Assembly: GCF_029909975.1 (NCBI RefSeq)
Contig: NZ_CP094516.1
Coordinates: forward strand, 5,270,001 to 5,334,000
Source: Bradyrhizobium sp. ISRA430
Lineage (GTDB): Bacteria > Pseudomonadota > Alphaproteobacteria > Rhizobiales > Xanthobacteraceae
Length of the DNA: 64,000 nucleotides
Reading direction: 5' to 3'
Part shown: piece by piece, positions 1 to 10,146 of the stretch
Layout: the number at the start of each line of letters is the position of its first letter
How positions within the stretch are numbered: position 1 is the first letter of the stretch
Made by a program: the position numbers and the translations under genes
The notes under the pieces: model-generated
The model's input: the letters and a program-made list of their open reading frames with translations, nothing else
The model's database searches: none
What the model was told of the DNA's origin: nothing

Positions 1-647
1 ACGCCGACGCCGATCGGGCAGGACACGCCGGTGCCGCCGAGACCGCAATAGCCGGCCGGATTCTTGGCCAGATATTGCTGGTGGTAGTCTTCGGCAAAGT
101 AGAACTCGCCGGCCGGCGCGATCTCGGTCGTAATCGCATCGAGCCCCTTGGCTTTGAGCGCCTTCTGATAGAGCGCCTTCGATTCCTCGGCCGCCTTCTT
201 CTGCACGTCGCTGAAAGTGTAGATCGCGCTTCGATACTGCGTGCCGACGTCGTTGCCCTGGCGCATGCCCTGCGTCGGGTCGTGGTTCTCCCAGAATGCC
301 TTCAACAGCCGTGCATACGAGATCTTGTTCGGATCGAACACGACCAGCACCACCTCGGTGTGGCCGGTGCGCCCCGAGCAGACTTCCTCATAGGTCGGGT
401 TCGGCGTGTGGCCGCCTGCATAGCCGACGGCGGTGACATGGATACCATCGCCGAGCTCCCAGAACTTGCGCTCGGCGCCCCAGAAGCAGCCGAGCCCGAA
501 CACGGCCTGCTCGAGGCCCGCGGGATAAGGCGGCTGCAGCTTCGCGCCGTTGACGAAGTGAGTGGTCGCGGTGGGGATCGGTTGCGCACGGCCCGGCAGC
601 GCTTCGGCTGCGCTCGGCAGTGCGGTGGACTTGCGCATGAACAGCAT
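1..647 (-). CDS. msrA: Peptide-methionine (S)-S-oxide reductase MsrA, partial
   Basis: Reduces methionine-S-sulfoxide in oxidised proteins and free methionine, using thioredoxin. The gene runs leftward and is cut by the window edge, so only about the first 215 residues are seen. The catalytic motif GCFWG lies at residues 53-57 with nucleophile Cys54. The resolving cysteines in the [12 protein letters not shown] stretch are Cys200 and Cys209, as in the E. coli-type enzyme of about 212 residues, so only a few C-terminal residues should be missing. The start is the ATG at 647-645, preceded by GGAG about nine bases upstream; an in-frame ATG at 638 is the alternative. About 45 residues precede the conserved core, as in the longer MsrA class. 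It stands alone here. Confidence 0.96.
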   Translation of the reverse strand, partial: MLFMRKSTALPSAAEALPGRAQPIPTATTHFVNGAKLQPPYPAGLEQAVFGLGCFWGAERKFWELGDGIHVTAVGYAGGHTPNPTYEEVCSGRTGHTEVVLVVFDPNKISYARLLKAFWENHDPTQGMRQGNDVGTQYRSAIYTFSDVQKKAAEESKALYQKALKAKGLDAITTEIAPAGEFYFAEDYHQQYLAKNPAGYCGLGGTGVSCPIGVG

Positions 648-791
648 GATCGGATCTCCGGGACGAGCTCACCGTCCCCCGAGCCAAAGGTTCAAACCAG
701 GCGCTCGGGCGGCGTGCTCGTGACTACGGGTGGAATATAGGCAATTACGTCGGGACGGGCAGCCCCGTTACGCGCCCGCGCGCGCAGGACC

Positions 792-1109
792 TTAGTCCCG
801 CGAATAGCCGATCAGCGGTTTCCGCGGCCGGAACAGGATCATCAGGAGGATGCCGAGGATGCCAAGGACGGCGAAAGCCGGCTGGTCCAGGATCACGCGG
901 ATCACGGAGGTCCAGAGCCAGGGCGCCTTGGCCTCCACCCAGGTCCGGACCGCCTGCTGGCTGGCCTGATGGACATCGTTCCAGAACTGGCCGAAGCGGG
1001 TGAACCGCAGGGTCTGGTCGGCCACCCAGCGGGCGCCGTCATAGACCATGAAGACGAAGCCGCCGGCCAGCAACAACAGCCCAATCAGTCGGAAAAAGCC
1101 GCGGATCAT
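792..1109 (-). CDS. Small conserved-type membrane protein, function unknown
   Basis: A 105-residue protein that I do not recognise beyond the kind of small inner-membrane protein common in rhizobia. Residues 5-22 form a strongly hydrophobic first segment (FFRLIGLLLLAGGFVFMV), and residues about 76-93 form a second (PAFAVLGILGILLMILF). A basic tail, RPRKPLIGYSRD, ends the protein. The region between the segments is amphipathic and Trp-rich (three Trp at residues 58-66). Two membrane spans with both ends on the same side are likely. The start at 1109 has AAGGTGA just upstream, a good ribosome site. It has its own strand and no operon partner in view except msrA, 144 bases further on. Confidence 0.75.
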   Translation of the reverse strand: MIRGFFRLIGLLLLAGGFVFMVYDGARWVADQTLRFTRFGQFWNDVHQASQQAVRTWVEAKAPWLWTSVIRVILDQPAFAVLGILGILLMILFRPRKPLIGYSRD

Positions 1110-1253
1110 GCGTCACCTTATAGGGCCGCCCGGTCGGGGCGGCCTCGAAGCGCCGCCAGCCAATAGCGGGCTAACGGCAGAAATTCAACCTCATCAGCAC
1201 GTTACGGCCCTCTCCGGACCGTCCGGGGCCGGCCTTCCCAGCCCTAGAGGGCG
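1110..1253. other. Intergenic stretch upstream of the rpsT promoter
   Basis: Together with the rpsT promoter and leader this makes a 371-base gap between divergent genes. This part must hold the promoter of the small leftward membrane gene, but I could not single out a convincing -35/-10 pair on the minus strand. No ORF here looks like a gene. Confidence 0.4.
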
Positions 1254-1282
1254 TTGACGGTGCGGCAGACCCCCTCTATAAG
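1254..1282 (+). promoter_or_regulatory. Sigma-70-type promoter for rpsT
   Basis: TTGACG at 1254-1259 and TATAAG at 1277-1282 are separated by exactly 17 bases, close to the housekeeping consensus. Transcription would begin near 1289-1290, leaving an unusually long leader of about 190 bases before the rpsT ATG at 1481. Confidence 0.75.
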
Positions 1283-1292
1283 GACGCCAACT

Positions 1293-1316
1293 GGCGGCGG
1301 GTGCAATCCCGCCGCC
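1293..1316 (+). promoter_or_regulatory. GC-rich hairpin at the start of the rpsT leader
   Basis: A 9-bp perfect stem, GGCGGCGGG (1293-1301) with CCCGCCGCC (1308-1316), closes a six-base loop TGCAAT. It begins within a few bases of the predicted transcription start. There is no T-run after it, so it is not a terminator. It may protect the 5' end or take part in control of S20 synthesis; that role is inference. Confidence 0.55.
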
Positions 1317-1480
1317 GCTGTTCTTTGAGCAGACGAAGGTGACGCCGCAAGGCGGTCGCTCATGCTCCGGGGACGGCCTTAGCAACCGAACACCCTAAAT
1401 CCGAGCGTCGATTACGCGGTTCAAGCAGCCGGCGCTACCCGACCAAAACGCGACCGGTTACCGCAAAGGACATTGAGACT

Positions 1481-1747
1481 ATGGCCAACACCACTTCCGC
1501 CAAGAAAGCGACGCGCAAGATCGCCCGCCGCACCGCCGTCAACAAGTCGCGCCGCACCCAGATGCGCGGCGCCGTCCGCACTGTCGAAGAAGCCATCAAG
1601 ACCGGCGATCGCACCGCTGCGCTGAAGGCGCTGGCGACTGCGGAGCCCGCCCTGATGCGCGCCGCCCAGCGCAACATCATTCACAAGAACAACGCCAGCC
1701 GCAAAGTCTCGCGGCTCACCGCGCAGATCGCCAAGCTCGCCAAGTAA
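1481..1747 (+). CDS. rpsT: 30S ribosomal protein S20
   Basis: Primary-binding 30S subunit protein that contacts 16S rRNA. It has 88 residues, the usual length, is very basic, and carries the family's features: the N-terminal [17 protein letters not shown] and the helical core [15 protein letters not shown], ending IAKLAK. A purine-rich AAAGGA lies about 11 bases before the ATG. It is a single-gene unit with its own promoter at 1254-1282 and terminator at 1837-1862. The stop codon TAA forms the first bases of a 12-bp tandem repeat. The location immediately upstream of the dnaA region matches Bradyrhizobium gene order as I know it. Confidence 0.98.
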   Translation: MANTTSAKKATRKIARRTAVNKSRRTQMRGAVRTVEEAIKTGDRTAALKALATAEPALMRAAQRNIIHKNNASRKVSRLTAQIAKLAK

Positions 1748-1820
1748 GCTTCCAAGCAAGCTTCCAAGCAAGCTTCCAAGCAAGCTCTGCGAGTCATCCG
1801 ATCGATTGATCCGATCGATC
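1746..1820 (+). repeat. Short tandem repeats in the rpsT 3' region
   Basis: AAGCTTCCAAGC is repeated three times head to tail (1746-1757, 1758-1769, 1770-1781) with a partial fourth copy at 1782-1786, beginning inside the rpsT stop codon. After a short gap, a 13-base unit starting ATCCGATCGATT occurs twice (1796-1808 and 1809-1820, with changes in the last two bases). Both sit between the gene and its terminator. Confidence 0.9.
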
Positions 1821-1836
1821 ATCGCGCGCATCAATC

Positions 1837-1862
1837 AGCCCGGCATCCTGCCGGGCTTTTTT
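1837..1862 (+). terminator. Rho-independent terminator of rpsT
   Basis: AGCCCGGCA (1837-1845) pairs perfectly with TGCCGGGCT (1849-1857) around a three-base loop, followed by a run of T to 1862. A textbook intrinsic terminator. Confidence 0.93.
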
Positions 1863-1909
1863 GTTGTCTGTCACAATTCAAGCACGCGCTCGCACGACGA
1901 TGAGCCTTC

Positions 1910-1980
1910 GGTCGGAAGAGCCTTGGGTCGGAAGAGCCTTGGGTCGGAAGACTTGGGTCGGAAGACTTGGGTCGGAAGAG
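1910..1980. repeat. Degenerate tandem array of GGTCGGAAGA units
   Basis: Five head-to-tail units: two 16-base copies of GGTCGGAAGAGCCTTG (1910-1925, 1926-1941), two 14-base copies of GGTCGGAAGACTTG (1942-1955, 1956-1969), and a final partial GGTCGGAAGAG (1970-1980). The array has no spacers, so it is not a CRISPR. It sits between the rpsT terminator and the oriC candidate. Confidence 0.92.
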
Positions 1981-2169
1981 AAGATGCGTGTCGCCGCGGG
2001 ACGTCTCGCTCCGTAATTTTACCGCTGATGGTTTTGCGACAGCGGAAACTTTCACCGCATTGCAAAAAACCCTTGCAGGGCGGGGCTAAAATGAATTTGC
2101 GCGAGATGAGCTCTACACAGCGCCGTCTGACGGGACGGCGCGTCGCGGCAAAGTTACCCTGCAAAACGA

Positions 2170-2480
2170 GACTCGAAAAACGATGCTTCGATAATCACTT
2201 ATCCACATAGCGCGGACAACCATTTGGAAAATGAGCCCACGCGGCACTCGCGTGAAGGTTTTGTAAAATATTTTTGGCCGCCGTCGGGGAATTGTCACAC
2301 AACGCGCGGAGCTTTCGATTCTCCACGCGGATTCAAAAACTTGGTCTCGAGCCTGTGAACAACTCGCGCGCGGCGTTAACGCAGATCAAGAATTTGGGCG
2401 CCTCAAGTGTGAATCAATTTCGTTGCGAGTCTGTCCGCATCGTGTATTCCTTAAGTCGTTCGCGGCGCCCACGATCTTGA
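2170..2480. other. Candidate chromosomal replication origin (oriC)
   Basis: Seen in the sequence: a perfect DnaA box TTATCCACA at 2199-2207; two near boxes on the other strand, TGTGAACAA (2354-2362) and TGTGAATCA (2408-2416), each one base off the TTWTNCACA consensus; an AT-rich tract at 2257-2277 suitable for unwinding; and five GANTC sites (2170, 2317, 2330, 2411, 2427). Known: dnaA is often adjacent to the origin, and CcrM methylates GANTC in alphaproteobacteria. The origin can also lie elsewhere in this class (near hemE in Caulobacter), so only a candidate is claimed. No gene-like ORF occupies the region. Confidence 0.5.
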
Positions 2481-3023
2481 GACCAGCGCGGTTTGGGAAA
2501 CGGGGCGAGCGTGCAAATCGGCGGCGGTCTGCACGTTGGCGACGCTTTACCAAGCGATTGTCGGTTCAAAACCCATAGCAATATGGGAACGGTTGCACTT
2601 TGTCTGAATGTCTCCACGCGGGGCATACGTGTCTCGTTCGCAGCAAGCGCAAGTGAGAGACGTGATCGAGGCGACCCGACAGGCGTGACGGCGAAGCCGG
2701 CGAACGGCAGTACAGACGGGCGGGGGCACCTGCGACTGAAGTGTTTCGGACGCGGTTGTCTTTTGGACACGCAGGACCTTGTCGTGAGCAATCACGGCAG
2801 GACGGGGAGGTATCATGTCTTACGGACTCAACGCGGTATCGAAACAATCTTCCTACTCCAACCATGCCGTTCTAGATTCGTCCGACCTGCAGTCTCCGAC
2901 GTGTGACGGAGCGCCGAGTACGCGCTGACCTCGCGACCCCTCCATCTCTGACATCGCTGAACAGGCCTGCGGCGCTTGCGCCGAACGGCCGAGCCATGTC
3001 CGACGATGGACTCGCTTGAGGTC
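2481..3023. other. Intergenic region upstream of dnaA
   Basis: About 540 bases without a supportable gene. The dnaA reading frame stays open upstream to 2976, but the upstream residues do not resemble DnaA. GANTC sites occur at 2825, 2875 and 3009. I could not identify a strong -35/-10 pair for dnaA. The stretch presumably holds the dnaA promoter and perhaps the edge of the origin. Confidence 0.4.
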
Positions 3024-3052
3024 GCGCCATGGCGGGAAACCCCGCGTGGCGC
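3024..3052 (+). promoter_or_regulatory. Hairpin in the dnaA 5' leader
   Basis: GCGCCA (3024-3029) pairs with TGGCGC (3047-3052), and inside it GCGGG (3032-3036) pairs with CCCGC (3041-3045) around AAAC. It ends 40 bases before the dnaA ATG and would lie in the mRNA leader. No T-run follows. Confidence 0.4.
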
Positions 3053-3092
3053 TCACAACGCAACTTTATCTCTCAGAAGAAGTTTTTCGACG

Positions 3093-4505
3093 ATGACGAC
3101 ATCGGAACAGGATCGCTGGTCACGCGTGAAGGGACGCCTGCGCTCGAGCGTTGGTGAAGACGTCTATACGAGCTGGTTTGCCCGTATGGATCTGGAAGGG
3201 GTGCAGGACGAGAGCGTGCGGCTTTCGGTTCCGACCCGTTTCCTGAAGAGCTGGATCCAGGCCCATTATGCCGAGCGCGTGCTGTCGTGCTGGCAGGCCG
3301 AGATGCCGGAGGTGCATCGCATCGATCTCACCGTCCGCTCCGCGGTGCGCCCGATGGCGCAGCCGAAGGAAGCGCCCGCGCCGGTCGAGGCACGCCGTGC
3401 ACCCGCCGCCGAGCTGCGCTCGACCGCGACTGCGCCGGTCTCCGCCAATCACGATGCGCTCGGCGGCTCTCCGCTCGATCCGCGCCTGACGTTTGCGAGC
3501 TTCGTCGTCGGCCGTTCCAACACGCTGGCGCATGCGGCGGCACGCCAGGTCGCCGAAGGGCGCAGGGGCGATCCCGTGATGTTCAACCCGCTCTACATTC
3601 ATGCCGGCGTCGGCCTCGGCAAGACGCATCTGCTGCAGGCGGTGACCTGGGCCGGCAATTCCGGCAACGAGCGCAAGGTGCTTTATCTCACCGCGGAAAA
3701 ATTCATGTACGGCTTCGTCGCTGCGCTGAAGACGCAGACGGCGCTCGCCTTCAAGGAGGCGCTGCGCGGCATCGACGTGCTGGTCATCGACGACCTGCAA
3801 TTCCTTCAAGGCAAGTCGACCCAGGCCGAGTTCTGTCACACGCTGAACGCGCTGATCGACGCCGGCCGCCAGGTCGTGATCGCGGCCGACCGTCCGCCGT
3901 CCGATCTCGAGAGCCTCGACGATCGCGTTCGCTCGCGGCTCGCCGGCGGTCTCGTGGTCGAGATGGCCTCGCTCGGGGAAGATCTGCGGCTCGGCATTCT
4001 CAAGTCGCGCGTCGCCGCGGCGCGCACCCATCATGCGACCTTCGACGTGCCGGAGGAGGTGCTGAACTATCTGTCGCGCGCCATCACCCATAACGGCCGC
4101 GACCTCGAAGGTGCGATCAACCGGCTGCTGGCGCATTCCAAGCTCAACAACCAGCCGGTGACGCTGGAGATGGCCGAGCGCGAGGTGCGCGACCTGATCC
4201 GGCCGCAGGAGCCCAAGCGCATCAAGATCGAGGACATCCAGCGCGTCGTGGCGCGCCAGTACAATGTCAGCCGCTCCGACCTGTTGTCCTCGCGCCGTAC
4301 CGCGAACGTGGTCCGCCCGCGGCAGGTCGCGATGTACCTCGCCAAGACGCTGACGCTGCGCTCGCTGCCGGAAATTGGCCGCCGCTTCGGCGGACGCGAC
4401 CACACCACGGTGCTGCATGCGGTGCGCAAGATCGAGTCCCTGGTCACCAAGGACACCGCGCTGTCCGAGGAGGTCGAGTCGCTCAAGCGCCAGCTTCAGG
4501 AATAA
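3093..4505 (+). CDS. dnaA: Chromosomal replication initiator DnaA
   Basis: Binds DnaA boxes, melts oriC and recruits the replicative helicase. The 470-residue product has domain I (1-80), a Pro/Ala-rich linker (about 85-125), an AAA+ domain with Walker A GVGLGKTH at 172-179 and Walker B VLVIDD at 229-234, and the DNA-binding domain IV with the signature [15 protein letters not shown] at 434-448. I chose the ATG at 3093 because [13 protein letters not shown] is where similarity to domain I begins and AGAAGAAG lies upstream. The frame is open for another 39 codons (ATG at 2976), but that extension looks unrelated. It heads the dnaA-dnaN-recF-gyrB cluster. Confidence 0.97.
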   Translation: MTTSEQDRWSRVKGRLRSSVGEDVYTSWFARMDLEGVQDESVRLSVPTRFLKSWIQAHYAERVLSCWQAEMPEVHRIDLTVRSAVRPMAQPKEAPAPVEARRAPAAELRSTATAPVSANHDALGGSPLDPRLTFASFVVGRSNTLAHAAARQVAEGRRGDPVMFNPLYIHAGVGLGKTHLLQAVTWAGNSGNERKVLYLTAEKFMYGFVAALKTQTALAFKEALRGIDVLVIDDLQFLQGKSTQAEFCHTLNALIDAGRQVVIAADRPPSDLESLDDRVRSRLAGGLVVEMASLGEDLRLGILKSRVAAARTHHATFDVPEEVLNYLSRAITHNGRDLEGAINRLLAHSKLNNQPVTLEMAEREVRDLIRPQEPKRIKIEDIQRVVARQYNVSRSDLLSSRRTANVVRPRQVAMYLAKTLTLRSLPEIGRRFGGRDHTTVLHAVRKIESLVTKDTALSEEVESLKRQLQE

Positions 4506-4536
4506 ACGCCTAGGCCGTCCCGAATTCTGACCTCGC

Positions 4537-4575
4537 CCGCCGCCCCGGTCCCGCCGGGGCGGCGGCTCGCGTTTT
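4537..4575 (+). terminator. Probable dnaA terminator hairpin
   Basis: A 12-bp perfect GC stem, CCGCCGCCCCGG (4537-4548) with CCGGGGCGGCGG (4554-4565), loop of five, followed after six bases by TTTT (4572-4575). The stem is very stable but the T-run is short and displaced. Confidence 0.6.
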
Positions 4576-4758
4576 GCCCCTAAATCGTGGGGAACTGGCG
4601 CTCAATCCCTTGAAACGGGTGGCGTTCCGCGCCACCTTGCGCGACCCGGGGGGCTTTGATCATATCGGGTGGATGATCCGGCTTTTCGGGTTCTTCGGTG
4701 CCGTGGCGCGCTTTTGGCCGCCCGGCTTTTCCATCATGGGAATCGGGCGGGTAGTGCA

Positions 4759-5877
4759 ATGAAGGTTACGGTCGAACGCGCGCAACTCCTGAAGTCGCTG
4801 GGCCATGTCCATCGCGTGGTGGAGCGTCGCAACACGATTCCGATCCTCGGCAATGTCCTGGTCCGCGCCGAGAACGCGAAGCTGTCACTCAAGGCGACCG
4901 ACCTCGACCTCGAGGTGACCGAGACGCTTCCCGCGGAAACCGCGACCGCGGGCTCCACCACCGTGCCGGCGCACATGTTCTACGACATCGTACGCAAGCT
5001 GCCGGACGGCTCGCAGATCGTGCTGGAAGCCGACGGCGATCGCGCCGTGCTGGCGATCCGCGCCGGCCGTTCGCGCTTCACGCTGCAGACGCTGCCGGAG
5101 AATGATTTTCCGGATCTGGCCGCCGGCGACATGTCGCATTCCTTCTCGCTCGCCGCCAAGGACGTGAAGCGGCTGATCGACCGCACCCAGTTCGCGATCT
5201 CCACCGAGGAGACGCGCTATTATCTCAACGGCATCTATCTGCATGCGGCCGGCACGGCCAAGGCCGCGACCTTGCGCGGCGTCGCCACCGACGGCCACCG
5301 CCTCGCCCAGCTCGACCTGGTCCAGCCCGCGGGCGCCGCCGGCATGCCCGGCGTGATCGTGCCGCGCAAGACCGTCGGCGAGGTGCAGCGCCTGATCGAG
5401 GACTCCGAGGCCGAGATCACCATCGAGCTGTCGCAGGCCAAGATCCGCTTCACCATCGGCAACGTGGTCCTCACCTCGAAGCTGATCGACGGCACCTTCC
5501 CCGACTACGGCCGCGTCATCCCGCAGAACAACGACAAGGAGCTCATTGTCGACAAGAAGGATTTTGAGAACGCGGTCGACCGTGTCTCGACGATTTCGAG
5601 CGAGAGGGGGCGCGCGGTCAAGCTGTCGCTGTCGGCGGGCAAGCTGGTGCTGTCGGTAACCAATCCGGATTCCGGCAGCGCGACCGAAGAGCTCGAGGTC
5701 GATTACGCCTCCGACGCCCTCGATATCGGCTTCAACTCGCGCTATTTGCTCGACATCGCCGCTCAGATCGAGGGCGAGGTTGCAACGCTGAAACTCGCCG
5801 ACCCCGGCTCGCCGACCCTGGTCCAGGACCGCGACGACACGAGCGCGCTGTACGTGCTGATGCCGATGCGGGTGTGA
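4759..5877 (+). CDS. dnaN: DNA polymerase III subunit beta (sliding clamp)
   Basis: Ring-shaped processivity clamp that tethers polymerase III to DNA and also docks repair factors. The 372-residue product has the family length and the three repeated clamp domains; recognisable blocks are NTIPILGNVLV near residue 25, YYLNGIYLH near 155 and the C-terminal VLMPMRV hydrophobic pocket end. The start is the ATG at 4759 (MKVTVERAQLLKSL). The frame is open for 30 more codons upstream, but those residues are not clamp-like. It lies 253 bases after dnaA and 144 before recF. Confidence 0.97.
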   Translation: MKVTVERAQLLKSLGHVHRVVERRNTIPILGNVLVRAENAKLSLKATDLDLEVTETLPAETATAGSTTVPAHMFYDIVRKLPDGSQIVLEADGDRAVLAIRAGRSRFTLQTLPENDFPDLAAGDMSHSFSLAAKDVKRLIDRTQFAISTEETRYYLNGIYLHAAGTAKAATLRGVATDGHRLAQLDLVQPAGAAGMPGVIVPRKTVGEVQRLIEDSEAEITIELSQAKIRFTIGNVVLTSKLIDGTFPDYGRVIPQNNDKELIVDKKDFENAVDRVSTISSERGRAVKLSLSAGKLVLSVTNPDSGSATEELEVDYASDALDIGFNSRYLLDIAAQIEGEVATLKLADPGSPTLVQDRDDTSALYVLMPMRV

Positions 5878-5890
5878 GCCGTCTCCCCTC

Positions 5891-6013
5891 GTCATGGCCG
5901 GGCTTGCGCGTGGAGGATTGATCTGACAGCCGCGAGCATCCCGAACGGCCGCGCCTATATGATGAAATTGCCCGCGCGGACGATGGGATTGCCGGGTCAA
6001 GCCCGGCAATGAC
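5891..6013. repeat. Intergenic inverted-repeat element
   Basis: GTCATGGCCGGGCTTG (5891-5906) is repeated inverted, with one mismatch, as CAAGCCCGGCAATGAC (5998-6013), 91 bases apart. The outer motif resembles the ends of other Bradyrhizobium-type intergenic palindromes in this window. It almost fills the dnaN-recF gap. Confidence 0.75.
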
Positions 6014-6021
6014 GAACAAAC

Positions 6022-7158
6022 ATGACCTCCTCCCGCATTCATCGCCTGGCGCTGACGCATTTTCGTAATTACCGGGCGGCGGGGCTCGAGACAGCGGCTG
6101 ACATGGTGGCGCTGGTCGGGCCGAACGGCGCCGGCAAGACCAATTGCATCGAGGCGATCTCCTTCCTGTCGCCGGGGCGTGGCTTGCGGCGCGCCACGCT
6201 GGAAGACGTCGCCGACAACCAGGGCGACGGTTCCTGGGCGGTCTCGGCCCAGGTCGAGGGCGCGCTCGGCCTTGCTACGCTCGGCACCGGCATCGAGCCG
6301 CCACGGCCCGACAACACCGTCAGCCGGCGCTGCCGCGTCGATCGCGAGCCGGTCGGTTCGGCCAGCGCCTTCGGCGACCACATCCGCATGGTGTGGCTGA
6401 CGCCGGCGATGGACGGGTTGTTCATGGGGGCTGCGTCCGAGCGGCGGCGCTTCTTCGACCGCCTGGTGCTCGCCATCGACAGCGAGCATTCCAGCCGCAT
6501 CTCCGCGCTCGAACGTTCCTTGCGCTCGCGCAACCGCCTGCTCGAGGCGCGCAATTACGACGACCATTGGTGTGACGCGATCGAGCGCGAGACCGCGGAA
6601 CTCGCGGTCGCGGTGGCCGCAACGCGCGGCCAGACCGCGGCACGGCTGACCGGCATGCTGAACGCCCGCGCGCAGGCGTCCGCCTTTCCATCCGCGCAGA
6701 TCGCGCTCGACGGCTGGATGGAGAATGCGCTGCTCACCGAGACCGCGACCGCAGTCGAGGACCGCTACCGCCAGATCCTGCGTGACAACCGCCCGCGCGA
6801 TGCGATCGCCGGCCGCACCACCGACGGCCCGCATCTCACCGATCTCCAGGTGATCTACGCGCCGAAAAGCATGCCGGCGCGCGACGCCTCGACCGGCGAG
6901 CAGAAGGCGCTGCTGATCGGGCTCGTGCTGGCGCATGCGAGCCTCGTTGCCGAGATGACCGGCATCGTGCCGCTGCTGCTGCTCGACGAAGTCGTCGCGC
7001 ATCTCGATCCGAACCGGCGCGCGGCACTTTTCGAGGAACTGCGCAAGCTTGGCGCGCAGGTCTGGCTGACCGGCGCGGACCCGGCCGCCTTCGCCGAGAT
7101 CGGCGTCGGCAGCGAGGTTTTCGACGTCGAGAGCGGGCGCATCGCCGCACGCCGTTAG
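6022..7158 (+). CDS. recF: DNA replication and repair protein RecF
   Basis: SMC-like ATPase that helps load RecA on gapped DNA through RecOR. It has 378 residues, the family's usual size. Walker A GPNGAGKT lies at 33-40, a signature region DASTGEQKALLIGL near 290, and Walker B PLLLLDEVVAHLD near 317. The N-terminal RIHRLALTHFRNY is the standard RecF opening, supporting the ATG at 6022. It lies between dnaN and gyrB as in many bacteria. I see no separate promoter; the upstream gap is mostly an inverted repeat. Confidence 0.96.
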   Translation: MTSSRIHRLALTHFRNYRAAGLETAADMVALVGPNGAGKTNCIEAISFLSPGRGLRRATLEDVADNQGDGSWAVSAQVEGALGLATLGTGIEPPRPDNTVSRRCRVDREPVGSASAFGDHIRMVWLTPAMDGLFMGAASERRRFFDRLVLAIDSEHSSRISALERSLRSRNRLLEARNYDDHWCDAIERETAELAVAVAATRGQTAARLTGMLNARAQASAFPSAQIALDGWMENALLTETATAVEDRYRQILRDNRPRDAIAGRTTDGPHLTDLQVIYAPKSMPARDASTGEQKALLIGLVLAHASLVAEMTGIVPLLLLDEVVAHLDPNRRAALFEELRKLGAQVWLTGADPAAFAEIGVGSEVFDVESGRIAARR

Positions 7159-7316
7159 GGCATCCGCAGGCCGCCACAGATCCGGAAAAAGCGGCCTTCA
7201 AAGACCCCGAAACCAGGTCCCGAATCGGCCTTTTTGCAGTGCCGAGAAACGGCCTTGGAACGACTTGAAAACCGGCCAAAAATCCCCATCTGCTCAAAGG
7301 GTTGCGGAAGGATACT

Positions 7317-7331
7317 TTGCGCTAGGCGCAA
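7317..7331. promoter_or_regulatory. Small palindrome upstream of gyrB
   Basis: TTGCGC-TAG-GCGCAA is a perfect inverted repeat 81 bases before the gyrB ATG. It could be an operator or just a small hairpin. The rest of the 253-base recF-gyrB gap shows no clear promoter to my eye. Confidence 0.35.
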
Positions 7332-7384
7332 TCCTCCTTTCATGGCACAAATAGCGTCCAAATCAGCGCCTTCTGCGCCGCTGA

Positions 7385-9847
<2,463 letters not shown>

Positions 9848-9865
9848 GGCTGGTTGCGACTGCCG

Positions 9866-10063
9866 AAGGACGCCCGCTTTTGGCGGGCTCCTCAGGACGA
9901 GGTCTTGTGTCGCGGCGAGATCCTGATCCTCATGGTGAGGAGCGCGGAACGCGCGTCTCCGGACGATGCTTTGCATCGCCGGGCGAACCATGAAGGCCCG
10001 CCTGTCGCCCGCCGCCATCCTTCGAGCCCGTTTGTCGTGCGCTGCTCAGGATAAGGGCGGATG
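9866..10063. repeat. Degenerate intergenic repeat after gyrB
   Basis: Begins with a hairpin, GCCCGC (9872-9877) and GCGGGC (9883-9888), just after gyrB. It continues with several copies of a CCTCAGGA/GAGG-type motif in both orientations (9889-9902, 9930-9946, 10044-10062). This layout matches mosaic intergenic repeats widespread in Bradyrhizobium-like genomes. It accounts for most of the gyrB-murA gap. Confidence 0.55.
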
Positions 10064-10146
10064 CTTGCGACGAATTGCTACCGCGCCCAATTCTCTGTAT
10101 TTTCCGCTTCCCGAAAGCAGCCCGCCCCAAACAACAGGACACCGAC

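Noticed and set aside
1910..1980. Possible CRISPR-like array
   Set aside because: The units are directly adjacent without unique spacers and only 14-16 bases long; it is a plain tandem repeat.
2060..2092. TTGCAA ... TAAAAT promoter-like pair upstream of the DnaA box
   Set aside because: The spacer is 21 bases, too long for a normal sigma-70 promoter, and no gene follows.
4885..7002. Long open frame (705 codons) on the minus strand opposite dnaN and recF
   Set aside because: It is antisense to two certain genes, its translation is low-complexity and Arg/Gly/Asp-rich, and such shadow frames are usual in GC-rich DNA. The same applies to the long minus-strand frames opposite dnaA, infB and pnp.
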